Below are positions 7,566-15,889 of a DNA stretch of 64,000 nucleotides, in pieces. The first letter of the stretch is position 1; every line of letters begins with the position of its first letter. Origin of the DNA: Pseudomonas sp. PSE14 (GTDB lineage: Bacteria > Pseudomonadota > Gammaproteobacteria > Pseudomonadales > Pseudomonadaceae). The notes beneath the pieces were generated by a model. That model searched no databases, was not told where the DNA came from, and was given only the letters and a program-made list of their open reading frames with translations. The stretch is taken from assembly GCF_029203285.1 (NCBI RefSeq), contig NZ_CP115669.1:2170001-2234000 (forward strand), read 5' to 3'. The position numbers and the translations under genes were made by a program.

Positions 7566-9497
7566 CTATAGCAACAAACTGCGAATATCCCCCAGCAACT
7601 CGCCCAATCGTCTGGTAAACCGCGCTGCCGCCGCGCCATTGATCACCCGGTGGTCGTAGGACAGCGACAGCGGCAGCATTAGCCTCGGCTGGAAGGCCTT
7701 GCCATCCCAGACCGGCTGCATGGTCGCCTTGCTCACGCCGAGGATCGCCACTTCCGGGGCGTTGACGATGGGCGTGAAGCCGGTGCCGCCGATATGCCCC
7801 AGGCTGGAGATGGTGAAGCAGGCGCCCTGCATGGCGTCGGCGGAGAGCTTCTTGGTGCGCGCTTTCTCGGCCAGTTCGGCGGCTTCGATGGCCAGTTGCA
7901 GCAGGCCCTTGCGGTCGACATCGCGGATCACCGGCACCAGCAGGCCATCCGGCGTGTCCACGGCGAAGCCGATGTGCACGTACTTCTTGCGGATCAGCGC
8001 CTTGCCGCTGGGGGCCAGCGAGCTGTTGAAGTCCGGCAGCTCGCGCAGCAGATGAGCACAGGTTTTCAGCAGGATCGGCAGGATGGTCAGTTTGGTTCCC
8101 GCCTTTTCCGCTGCAGCCTTCTGCGCGATGCGGAAGGCTTCCGCTTCGGTGATATCGGCCGACTCGAACTGGGTCACGTGCGGCACGTTCAGCCAGCTGC
8201 GGTGCAGGTTGGCGGCGCCGACCTGCATCAGGCGGGTCATGGCGACTTCTTCCACGTCGCCAAACTTGCTGAAGTCCACTTCCGGAATTGGCGGAATGCC
8301 CGCGCCGCCGGTAGCACCAGCGGGGGCCGATTTGCTGCGCTGCAACTGTTCCTTGACGAACAATTGCACGTCTTCCTTGAGGATGCGGCCTTTCGGGCCG
8401 GTGCCCTTCACCTGTGCCAGTTCGACGCCGAACTCGCGGGCGACCATACGCACGGCGGGGCCGGCGTGGACCTTGGCGCCGTCGCGGCTGGGGGCTCCGA
8501 CCGGGGCAACGTCGGGCGCCCTGGGCGGCTCGGCTTTCTGCGGGGCGGCCGGTTTCTCGGCGCTCGGTGCTGGAGCCTGGGCTGGCGCGGTGCTGCCGGC
8601 GACTTCCAGCTCAAGGATTTCATCGCCTTCCTTGAGGGTGTCGCCGATCTTCACCTTGATCGCCTTCACCACGCCGGCCCTGGGCGCGGGAATCTCCATG
8701 CTGGCTTTGTCCGACTCCAGCGTCAGCAGGCTCTGGTCGGCGGCGATGCTGTCGCCGACCTTGATCATCAGTTCGATGACCTGGCCTTCGCCATTGCCGA
8801 TATCCGGCACTCGGATGGTTTCCACGCCGCCACTGGCGGAGACCGGAGTCGTTGCGGCAGCGGGCGCGGCGGGTTTTTCTGCCGGCGCCGGGGCGGAGGC
8901 GGGTGGTGCGCTGGCGGCCGACGCGCCGCCTTCGGTTTCCAGTTCGAGGATGTCGTCGCCTTCCTTGAGGGTGTCGCCGACCTTCACCTTGATCGCTTTC
9001 ACCACGCCGGCTTTCGGCGCGGGGATTTCCATGCTGGCCTTGTCGGATTCCAGCGTCAGCAGGCTCTGGTCGGCGGCGATGCTGTCGCCGACCTTGACCA
9101 TCAGCTCGATGATCTCGCCTTGGCCGTTGCCGATGTCCGGCACCTTGATGGTTTCCACGCCGCCACCGCCCGAAGGGGCAGGTTGCGGCGCCGCTGTGGC
9201 AGCGGGCTTGGGTTCTTCAGCCACGGGCTTGACCGGTTCCTCGGCCCTGGTCTCGGCGGCGCCGCCTTCGGCCTCCAGTTCGAGGATGTCATCGCCTTCC
9301 TTGAGAGTGTCGCCGACCTTCACCTTGATGGCTTTCACCACGCCGGCGCGGGGGCAGGGGATTTCCATGCTGGCCTTGTCGGACTCCAGGGTCAGCAGGC
9401 TCTGTTCGGCTTCCACGCGGTCGCCGACCTTGACCAGCAGTTCGATGACCTCACCCTGGCCGTTGCCGATGTCGGGTACGCGAATAGTCTCGCTCAC
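7566..9497 (-). CDS. aceF: Pyruvate dehydrogenase E2, dihydrolipoamide acetyltransferase with three lipoyl domains
   Basis: A 643-residue E2 component that moves acetyl groups from E1 to CoA in the pyruvate dehydrogenase core. Three lipoyl domains, each with the lipoylated lysine in ESDKASMEIP, occupy about residues 1-75, 115-190 and 225-300, joined by Ala/Pro-rich linkers. A peripheral-subunit-binding domain (AGPAVRMVAREFGVEL to ILKEDVQLFV) and a catalytic domain ending in YDHRVINGAAAARF follow. The start is a GTG at 9497 with AGGAGAGG before it; the frame is open further upstream inside aceE, but that part is not E2-like. It follows aceE by 11 bases as an operon. Many Pseudomonas homologues have two lipoyl domains, so the third copy is notable. 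Confidence 0.95.
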   Translation of the reverse strand: MSETIRVPDIGNGQGEVIELLVKVGDRVEAEQSLLTLESDKASMEIPCPRAGVVKAIKVKVGDTLKEGDDILELEAEGGAAETRAEEPVKPVAEEPKPAATAAPQPAPSGGGGVETIKVPDIGNGQGEIIELMVKVGDSIAADQSLLTLESDKASMEIPAPKAGVVKAIKVKVGDTLKEGDDILELETEGGASAASAPPASAPAPAEKPAAPAAATTPVSASGGVETIRVPDIGNGEGQVIELMIKVGDSIAADQSLLTLESDKASMEIPAPRAGVVKAIKVKIGDTLKEGDEILELEVAGSTAPAQAPAPSAEKPAAPQKAEPPRAPDVAPVGAPSRDGAKVHAGPAVRMVAREFGVELAQVKGTGPKGRILKEDVQLFVKEQLQRSKSAPAGATGGAGIPPIPEVDFSKFGDVEEVAMTRLMQVGAANLHRSWLNVPHVTQFESADITEAEAFRIAQKAAAEKAGTKLTILPILLKTCAHLLRELPDFNSSLAPSGKALIRKKYVHIGFAVDTPDGLLVPVIRDVDRKGLLQLAIEAAELAEKARTKKLSADAMQGACFTISSLGHIGGTGFTPIVNAPEVAILGVSKATMQPVWDGKAFQPRLMLPLSLSYDHRVINGAAAARFTRRLGELLGDIRSLLL

Positions 9498-9508
9498 TGT
9501 GCCTCTCC

Positions 9509-12157
9509 TCAGCAGTCCAGCGGATTGGGTTTCTCGGGATCGAGACCGAACCTGGCGATGGCCTCGGCCACCACCTTGGGTTCGATGTCGCCACGGTCGG
9601 CCAGGGCTTCCAGGGCGGCCAGCACCACCCAGTGACGGTCCACCTCGAAGAAGTGGCGGAGCTTGGCGCGGGTATCGCTGCGGCCGAAGCCGTCGGTGCC
9701 CAGCACCTTGTACTCCTTGCTCGGCACCCACTGGCGGATCTGCTCGGCGTAGACCTTCATGTAGTCGGTGGAGGCGATCACCGGCCCCCGGCGCCCGCCC
9801 AGGCATTCCTCGACATAGCTGGACCTGGGCTTCTGGCCCGGATGCAGGCGGTTCCAGCGTTCCACCGCCAGGCCGTCGCGGCGCAGTTCGTTGAAGCTGG
9901 GCACCGACCAGACGTCGGCGCCGATGCCGAAGTCCTCGCGCAGGATCTTCGCTGCTGCCTCGACCTCGCGCAGGATGGTCCCGGAGCCGAGCAACTGCAC
10001 GTGGTGAGCGGCCGATCGACGGTCCTCGTCGAGCAGGTACATGCCCTTGATGATTCCGGCCGCGGCGCCTTCGGGCAGCGCCGGGTGGGGGTAGTTCTCG
10101 TTCATCACGGTGATGTAGTAGAAGACGTCCTGCTGCTCTTCCATCATCTGCCGCACGCCTTCCTGGATGATCACCGCCAGCTCGTAGGAGTAGGTCGGGT
10201 CGTAGGTGCGGCAGTTGGGGACCACCGAGGCCAGCACGTGGCTGTGACCGTCTTCGTGCTGCAGGCCTTCGCCGTTCAGGGTGGTGCGTCCGGCGGTGCC
10301 GCCGAGCAGGAAGCCGCGGGTCAGGCTGTCGCCGGCGGCCCAGGCCAGGTCGCCGATGCGTTGGAAGCCGAACATCGAATAGAAGATGTAGAACGGCAGC
10401 ATCGGCTGGCGGTAGTTGCTGTAGGCGGTGCCGGCGGCGATGAAGGAGGACATGGCGCCGGCCTCGGTGATGCCTTCTTCGAGGATCTGGCCCTTCTTGT
10501 CCTCGCGATAGAACATCAGCTGTTCCTTGTCGACCGGTTCGTAGAGCTGGCCCACCGAGGAGTAGATGCCGAGCTGGCGGAACATGCCTTCCATGCCGAA
10601 GGTGCGCGCCTCGTCGGGGATGATGGGCACGATGCGCGGGCCCAGCTCCTTGTCCTTGACCAGCTGCGAGATGATCCGCACGAAGGCCATGGTGGTGGAA
10701 ATTTCGCGGTCGCCGGTGCTGTCGAGCATGGCCTTGAGGGTGTCGAGTGGCGGAGTCGGAATGCGCTGGCTATTGCCGTGGCGGTGGGGCATGAAGCCGC
10801 CGAGGGTCGTGCGCCGCTCCTTCAGGTAGCGCGCTTCGGCGCTGCCTTCCTCGGGGCGGTAGAAGGGCAGCTTGGCGAGGTCGTCGTCGCGGATCGGGAT
10901 GTCGAAGCGGTCGCGGAAGGCGCGCAGGCTGTCGACGTCGATCTCGTGGATGTTGTGGGCGATGTTCTTCGCCTCGCCCGTGCCGGTGCCGTAGCCCTTG
11001 ATGGTCTTGGCCAGCACCACACTGGGTTGGCCCTTGTGGTTCACCGCCGCGTGGTAGGCGGCGTAGACCTTGTACGGGTCATGGCCGCCCCGGTTGAGCT
11101 TCCAGATTTCCTCGTCGGAGAGGTCCTTGACCATCTCCAGCAGCTCCGGCCGTGCACCGAAGAAATGCTCGCGGACGTAGGCCCCGTCCTTGGCCTTGTA
11201 GTTCTGGTAGTCGCCGTCCACCGCCTCGTCCATCCGCGCCTGCAGCAGGCCGGCGTGGTCCTTGGCGAACAGCGGGTCCCAGAAGCGGCCCCAGATCACC
11301 TTGATCACGTTCCAGTTGGCGCCACGGAACACGCCTTCCAGCTCCTGGATGATCTTGCCGTTGCCGCGCACCGGGCCGTCCAGGCGCTGCAGGTTGCAGT
11401 TCACCACGAAGATCAGGTTGTCGAGCTTCTCGCGCCCGGCCAGGGAGATCGCGCCGAGGGATTCGGGTTCGTCGGTTTCGCCGTCGCCCAGGAAGCACCA
11501 GACCTTCTGCTTGCCGGCGGGAATGAAGCCGCGGCTTTCCAGGTACTTCATGAAGCGCGCCTGGTAGATCGCCTGGATCGGTCCCAGTCCCATGGACACC
11601 GTGGGGAACTGCCAGAAGTGCGACATCAGGCGCGGGTGCGGGTAGGAGGAGAGGCCCTTGCCGTCCACCTCCTGGCGGAAGTTCACCAGTTGCTCGTCGC
11701 TGACCAGCCCCTCGATGTAGGCGCGGGCGTAGATGCCCGGTGAGGCGTGGCCCTGGAAGTAGATCAGGTCTCCGGCGTGCTCCTCGGTGGGACCGTTGAA
11801 GAAGTAGTTGAAGCCGATGTCATAGAGGGTCGCCGAGGAGGCGAAGGTGGAGATGTGGCCGCCCAGCGACGGGTCCTTGTGGTTGGCGCGCATCACCATG
11901 GCCAGGGCATTCCAGCGCACCAGCGAACGGATGCGGCGCTCCATGAACAGGTCGCCGGGCATGCGCGCCTCGTGCCCGGCCGGGATGGTGTTGCGATAGG
12001 GGGTGGTGATGGCGTAGGGCAGTTGGGTGCCGGTGCGGCTGGCCAGCTCGCCGAGGCGGGTCATCAGGTAGCGGGCGCGGTCTTCACCTTCCTTTTCCAG
12101 TACGGATTCCAGCGCGTCCAGCCATTCCTGGGTTTCCACGGGGTCGATATCGTGCAT
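9509..12157 (-). CDS. aceE: Pyruvate dehydrogenase E1 component, homodimeric
   Basis: An 882-residue thiamine-diphosphate enzyme that decarboxylates pyruvate and reductively acetylates the E2 lipoyl groups. The ThDP motif is visible as FLGDGETDEPES followed about 27 residues later by VVNCNLQ. Full length for the single-chain AceE family of gamma-proteobacteria, starting MHDIDPVETQEWLDALES. First gene of the aceEF operon; the promoter should lie in the 200-base gap 12158-12358, in which I identify no clear operator. No pdhR regulator or lpdA gene is present in the window. Confidence 0.97.
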   Translation of the reverse strand: MHDIDPVETQEWLDALESVLEKEGEDRARYLMTRLGELASRTGTQLPYAITTPYRNTIPAGHEARMPGDLFMERRIRSLVRWNALAMVMRANHKDPSLGGHISTFASSATLYDIGFNYFFNGPTEEHAGDLIYFQGHASPGIYARAYIEGLVSDEQLVNFRQEVDGKGLSSYPHPRLMSHFWQFPTVSMGLGPIQAIYQARFMKYLESRGFIPAGKQKVWCFLGDGETDEPESLGAISLAGREKLDNLIFVVNCNLQRLDGPVRGNGKIIQELEGVFRGANWNVIKVIWGRFWDPLFAKDHAGLLQARMDEAVDGDYQNYKAKDGAYVREHFFGARPELLEMVKDLSDEEIWKLNRGGHDPYKVYAAYHAAVNHKGQPSVVLAKTIKGYGTGTGEAKNIAHNIHEIDVDSLRAFRDRFDIPIRDDDLAKLPFYRPEEGSAEARYLKERRTTLGGFMPHRHGNSQRIPTPPLDTLKAMLDSTGDREISTTMAFVRIISQLVKDKELGPRIVPIIPDEARTFGMEGMFRQLGIYSSVGQLYEPVDKEQLMFYREDKKGQILEEGITEAGAMSSFIAAGTAYSNYRQPMLPFYIFYSMFGFQRIGDLAWAAGDSLTRGFLLGGTAGRTTLNGEGLQHEDGHSHVLASVVPNCRTYDPTYSYELAVIIQEGVRQMMEEQQDVFYYITVMNENYPHPALPEGAAAGIIKGMYLLDEDRRSAAHHVQLLGSGTILREVEAAAKILREDFGIGADVWSVPSFNELRRDGLAVERWNRLHPGQKPRSSYVEECLGGRRGPVIASTDYMKVYAEQIRQWVPSKEYKVLGTDGFGRSDTRAKLRHFFEVDRHWVVLAALEALADRGDIEPKVVAEAIARFGLDPEKPNPLDC

Positions 12158-12358
12158 GGTCAGGGGTCCTGGTTACGGGGTCGGCTCTACGCTATGCCGG
12201 CTCCGGGGCCAGTCCCACCGCCAGGTTGGCGCGAAGGCAGAAGTCCGCTAACGAACTTCGCTGCCTGCCGCCGGCACGCGCGCGTGGGTTAGAGCTTAGA
12301 CAGCCCGGGCGCGACTGTCGGCGCAGGTCGTCGAGTCAGGACGTCGCAGCGCCGGGTA

Positions 12359-13330
12359 TCAGCGTGTGCCGTCCAACCTCAGATCCTCGCCCCGTGCCCA
12401 TTGCGCCGCCACCAGTCGATTGCGGCCGCCCTGCTTGGCCTGGTAGAGCAGCCGGTCCACTGCCGCTACGAAGTCCAGCGGACGATCGCCCGTGTGGGGC
12501 ACAGCGGTACCGACGCCGAGGCTGATGGTCAGCAACGGCGCGACACGGGATTGTTCATGGGCGATGCGCTGCTCGCGGATGACGCGGCGGCAGCGTTCGG
12601 CGATCTGGCTGGCCGCCTCGCTATCGGTTTCCGGCAGCACCAGGACGAACTCCTCACCGCCAAAGCGGGCGATGAAGTCGCGCGGTCGGTGCAGCGCGCC
12701 GGCCAGTGCCTTGCCGACGCTGCGCAGGCAGTCGTCGCCCTGGACGTGGCCGTAATGGTCGTTGTACTGCTTGAAGTAGTCGATATCCAGGAGGATCAGC
12801 GACAGCGGCTGGCCGCTGCGCTGGGCGCTGGCCCATTCGGTTTCCAGCACCGAGTCGAACATGCGCCGGTTGGCCACGCCGGTCAGGCCGTCCTTGTAGG
12901 AGTATTCCTCCAACTGGCGCTGGAGCATGATCAGCTGTTCCTCGGCTCGCTTGCGCTCGCTGATGTCGAACATGAAGCCGACCAGCGAATCCACCTCGCC
13001 GTTGTCGTCGCGCACCACGTGCACCACGTCGCGAATCCACACGTAGTCGCCAGCGGCGGTGAGGGCGCGGTAGTCGGCCTCGTGGTCGGTGCCTTCGCGC
13101 GACTGCGACACGCAGAAGCCCACGACCCGCTCGCGGTCCTCGGGGTGCATGCGCTCGGCCCAGTCGTTGGCGCTGACCCAGCTGGACTGGCTCCAGCCCA
13201 GCAGCGCTTCGATCTGCGGGCCGATGTAGGCGAAGGTCATGGTCTTCCAGTCGATCTTCCAGGGAATGGCCCGGGTCGATTCGAGCAATGTCTTGTAAAC
13301 CGCGCTGTCGGTGGGGGCGTCGTACTGCAT
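12359..13330 (-). CDS. PAS-GGDEF diguanylate cyclase
   Basis: A 323-residue cytoplasmic protein starting MQYDAPTDSAVYK. An N-terminal PAS-type fold (about residues 25-150, ending FMFDISERKRAEEQ) is joined by a coiled segment to a GGDEF domain beginning YSYKDGLTGVANRR. The active-site motif is intact as FGGEEFVLV, and an inhibitory I-site Arg-Pro-Arg-Asp lies five residues before it, so it should make cyclic di-GMP from two GTP and be product-inhibited. No transmembrane segment, so the PAS domain senses a cytoplasmic cue. The frame stays open another 43 codons upstream, but those residues are unlike the family; the ribosome-binding site is weak. Monocistronic. Confidence 0.9.
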   Translation of the reverse strand: MQYDAPTDSAVYKTLLESTRAIPWKIDWKTMTFAYIGPQIEALLGWSQSSWVSANDWAERMHPEDRERVVGFCVSQSREGTDHEADYRALTAAGDYVWIRDVVHVVRDDNGEVDSLVGFMFDISERKRAEEQLIMLQRQLEEYSYKDGLTGVANRRMFDSVLETEWASAQRSGQPLSLILLDIDYFKQYNDHYGHVQGDDCLRSVGKALAGALHRPRDFIARFGGEEFVLVLPETDSEAASQIAERCRRVIREQRIAHEQSRVAPLLTISLGVGTAVPHTGDRPLDFVAAVDRLLYQAKQGGRNRLVAAQWARGEDLRLDGTR

Positions 13331-13688
13331 GGGTATCTGCGCTGCCTGATAGCAAAGTGCCTTGTTTATACCGTACTCCCGTGTCCGCCCGCATGTCGCC
13401 GGGCGACAGCGCGACTCTCCCTGCGCGCCTTGCCGACGGGCGGTCGCCCGCTCGCGCATCAGCGTCCGCGTGCCGTTCTGGCCGGCATAGCGGTTGGTAA
13501 CGGCATCTTCAGCAATTCATGACGCCTTCTTCACAAGCCCGGCGCTACGTTTCCCCCCGGCCCGACATCTGTCGATGAGCAGTGCGGTGCAGGCCCCAAG
13601 GATGGGCCGGGTCTCGGTGTGCCCCAGGGCATGGCCGGGGTGGGCAGGGACGCAGCCTTGTATGCCAGCCAGCGGAAATGAATGTTCA
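13331..13688. other. Divergent intergenic region
   Basis: About 360 bases between the diguanylate cyclase start and the phosphatase start, presumably holding both promoters. I see no clear operator, repeat or RNA gene. An in-frame extension of the phosphatase back to 13494 looks non-coding. Confidence 0.4.
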
Positions 13689-14339
13689 ATGCCTCTCTTC
13701 GCCCGGAACGTGCGACGACTCCTCGCAAAGCGCTTGCTGGTGCTGCCCCTCGTGGTGCTCGTCCTGGGGCTGATCAGCGGCTTCTGGCTCATCCGTCCGC
13801 CGGCCGCCGAGAACATCGCGCATGACCCGGCCAGCCTCGACGCGCTGCGCGAGCACTGGCGCAAGGGCGACCTGATCGTCCTGGTGCGCCACGCCGAGCG
13901 TTGCGACCGCTCCAGCTCTCCGTGCCTGGCTTCGCCCGAGGGCATTACCGTTCGCGCCGGGGCCGCTGCCCATGAGCTGGGCGAACACTTCCGCGTGCTC
14001 GGCCTTGCCGACAGCGACATCCTCAGCAGCCCGAAGATCCGCGCTGAACAGACCGCCGCCTCGATGTTCGGCCAGGCGCCGGCGCAGCAGGAATGGCTGG
14101 CCAGCTGCAAGGGTTCGATGCTCAACGATGCCCGGCAACACAAGCTCCCCCACCGCAACCTGATCCTGGTGACCCACAGCGAGTGCATCGAGGATCTGGA
14201 GGCCACCGTCAGCATCGCCGAACCGGCGACGCCCGACTACGCGTCGTCGCTGTTCCTCATCAGCGATGGCAGCACCTCACCCAAGCTGCTCGGCTACCTG
14301 GACGCTGATCAATGGGCGGCCGTCGCGCCGATCCGTTGA
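13689..14339 (+). CDS. Ais/PmrG-like histidine phosphatase, exported or membrane-anchored
   Basis: A 216-residue protein with an N-terminal hydrophobic anchor (about residues 15-38, KRLLVLPLVVLVLGLISGFW) and a histidine-phosphatase domain. The active-site block VLVRHAERCDRS and the following CLASPEGITV closely match Ais/PmrG lipopolysaccharide core heptose-phosphate phosphatases, and the second catalytic histidine is in LVTHSECIEDL. It would act in the periplasm on phosphorylated LPS core, but the substrate is inferred from homology. The start at 13689 gives a proper signal anchor. The end carries a short direct repeat (TGATCCG near 14325-14350). Confidence 0.8.
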   Translation: MPLFARNVRRLLAKRLLVLPLVVLVLGLISGFWLIRPPAAENIAHDPASLDALREHWRKGDLIVLVRHAERCDRSSSPCLASPEGITVRAGAAAHELGEHFRVLGLADSDILSSPKIRAEQTAASMFGQAPAQQEWLASCKGSMLNDARQHKLPHRNLILVTHSECIEDLEATVSIAEPATPDYASSLFLISDGSTSPKLLGYLDADQWAAVAPIR

Positions 14340-14486
14340 TCCGTTGATCCGGCCGGGACCTGCATACCCGCAATACGTTTCTATCTGCCCAAGCCGGGCA
14401 TGGCGCTGCGGCATTCCATGGGCGTGAACGCCTGAGTCTGCCTGCGCGAGTGGCCGGCCAACATGAGCGGAGTCGGGGAGTTTCCG

Positions 14487-15059
14487 TCAGCGAGCGCTGA
14501 GGTTGCGGGGCGTACCGCCCAGGTTGTAGCGCTCCAGTTCCTGCGGCGAGAGCACGCGCATTCTCTGCGGTTCGATCTCCTGCATGTCGTCGGCCAGGAC
14601 GAGCGGGATATCCATGTCGCGCAGGTAGCTGCGGGCGTTGTAGGCACCGCTGGCCAGGGACGAGTCGCCGGCGGGGTAGTAGGGGCGGTGCAGGCCGACG
14701 TAACCGCGCACCGTCTTGCGCTTGCCGGCGGCCAGCAGGTAGACGCACGAGCCCTGGCACACGCTGTTGGTCGGCACCAGGGTCTCGAAGCCGGACTCGC
14801 GCAGCAGGCGCCCCATCTTGATCGACTCCGCGGCGCTGCCGCCGATGCTGTCGAGCAGCGCCACCTTGCGCGCGAACTTGCCGGGATTGCCCATCAGGCC
14901 CTTGAGCAGACGCTCGTAGTCCCCCGGCGCGATGTCCTCGGAAATGCGCACCGCCAGCACCGGTCCGACCTTGTTGTGCTGCACCGGCTGTACCTCGACC
15001 TTGGCCAGGGCAGGGGCGGAGCACAGAAGGGTGGCGCAGAGCAGGGTGACGCGGCGCAT
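14487..15059 (-). CDS. ClpP/crotonase-fold periplasmic protein (COG3904 type)
   Basis: A 190-residue protein with a clear Sec signal (MRRVTLLCATLLCSAPALA). The mature part has a ClpP-like fold signature: LLDSIGGSAAESIKMGRLLRE followed by VCQGSCVYLLAAGKRK, where Ser-Cys sits at the position used by the nucleophile in ClpP-type serine peptidases, and a later HRPYYP histidine. It may be a periplasmic protease or a non-catalytic relative; function is unknown for this family. Convergent with the phosphatase gene; the nearest upstream gene is the NUDIX hydrolase on the same strand, 91 bases away. Confidence 0.75.
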   Translation of the reverse strand: MRRVTLLCATLLCSAPALAKVEVQPVQHNKVGPVLAVRISEDIAPGDYERLLKGLMGNPGKFARKVALLDSIGGSAAESIKMGRLLRESGFETLVPTNSVCQGSCVYLLAAGKRKTVRGYVGLHRPYYPAGDSSLASGAYNARSYLRDMDIPLVLADDMQEIEPQRMRVLSPQELERYNLGGTPRNLSAR

Positions 15060-15150
15060 GGGCGGAGAATCCTGTCAGATAGGGCATTCGGAAGGCGCGA
15101 AGATACCGCGAAGCACCGGCGCCTTGCACCCCTCAGTTGGTTGCCGGAGC

Positions 15151-15528
15151 TCAGCTCGCCCTGGACAGGCAGGTACGCAGCAGGCGGCGCACCGACTTGT
15201 TGATCTTGCGGCGTTCTACTTCTTCCGGACCGAACCAGCGGCAATCGGCGATTTCGTTCAGCGGTACCGGTTGCTGGGCCGGGTCGATGGGCGTCTCGAA
15301 CACGTAATGCAGCGTCTGGTACAGCTCCAGCGGCGCGAGGTAGCTGAGCTGCGCCGCTTGCAGACCGGTTTCCTCGTTCAGTTCGCGCAGGGCGGCCTGG
15401 CCCGGACGTTCATCACGCTCGATGCGCCCGCCGGGCAGGTTCCATTTGGACTTGGCCTTGCGCACGAAGAGGATCTTGTCGTCGAGACGGCAGATGACCG
15501 TTGCGCGTTCCTTCAGCGATTTACCCAT
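15151..15528 (-). CDS. NUDIX hydrolase
   Basis: A 125-residue protein starting MGKSLKERATVICRL. The Nudix box is complete (GGRIERDERPGQAALRE then LNEETGL), giving the metal-binding Glu residues that hydrolyse nucleoside diphosphates linked to another moiety. Short and lacking extra domains, so the substrate cannot be named; housecleaning of oxidised nucleotides is one possibility. The start is chosen by comparison with the neighbouring duplicate, which also begins MGK-LKER. A damaged copy of its 5' end lies about 245 bases upstream. Confidence 0.9.
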   Translation of the reverse strand: MGKSLKERATVICRLDDKILFVRKAKSKWNLPGGRIERDERPGQAALRELNEETGLQAAQLSYLAPLELYQTLHYVFETPIDPAQQPVPLNEIADCRWFGPEEVERRKINKSVRRLLRTCLSRAS

Positions 15529-15679
15529 GACGGCACCTCTGCGGCAAAACCAGTAACTCTGCAAACCTCGGACGCGTTGCCATGGATGAAGAATTGCTTG
15601 GTGGGGTAGTCAGTTGCGGAAATGAAGTGCGCGGATGGTAAGGGCCGGCTTTCGGCGGCGTCTGTAGGGAAATTCCAAG

Positions 15680-15773
15680 CATCCTGCATCGACATCCTGA
15701 CTTTAGAACGTCCAGGTGATTTTTTCTTCAGACGGCAGAGGACCGTTTCACGTTCCTTGAGAGTTTTCCCCAT
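15680..15773 (-). pseudogene. Degenerate 5' copy of the NUDIX gene
   Basis: The first 15 codons encode MGKTLKERETVLCRL, nearly the same as the start of the adjacent intact NUDIX protein (MGKSLKERATVICRL), with matching DNA including the ATGAC context. After about 18 codons the similarity fades, with only a weak echo of the WNLPGG segment as WNFPT, and no Nudix box follows. This is best read as a tandem duplication whose upstream copy has decayed. Confidence 0.65.
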
Positions 15774-15889
15774 GACCCTTTCTCCTTGCCGGCAGAGCGC
15801 GGGTGCGTTTTTCTGTAAGCATAAAACGTCGGGAGAAAATCTCCATAGGCCGAATGAGTTAGGACAATGATCTCGACTCGGGATGAAGA

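Noticed and set aside
9498..9806. N-terminal extension of AceF into aceE
   Set aside because: The extension is Arg/Gly-rich shadow sequence of aceE; the GTG at 9497 has a good ribosome-binding site and starts exactly at the lipoyl domain.
14325..14350. Short direct repeat at the end of the phosphatase gene as a possible attachment site
   Set aside because: Only two or three copies of a 7-base unit, with no integrase gene or second distant copy.
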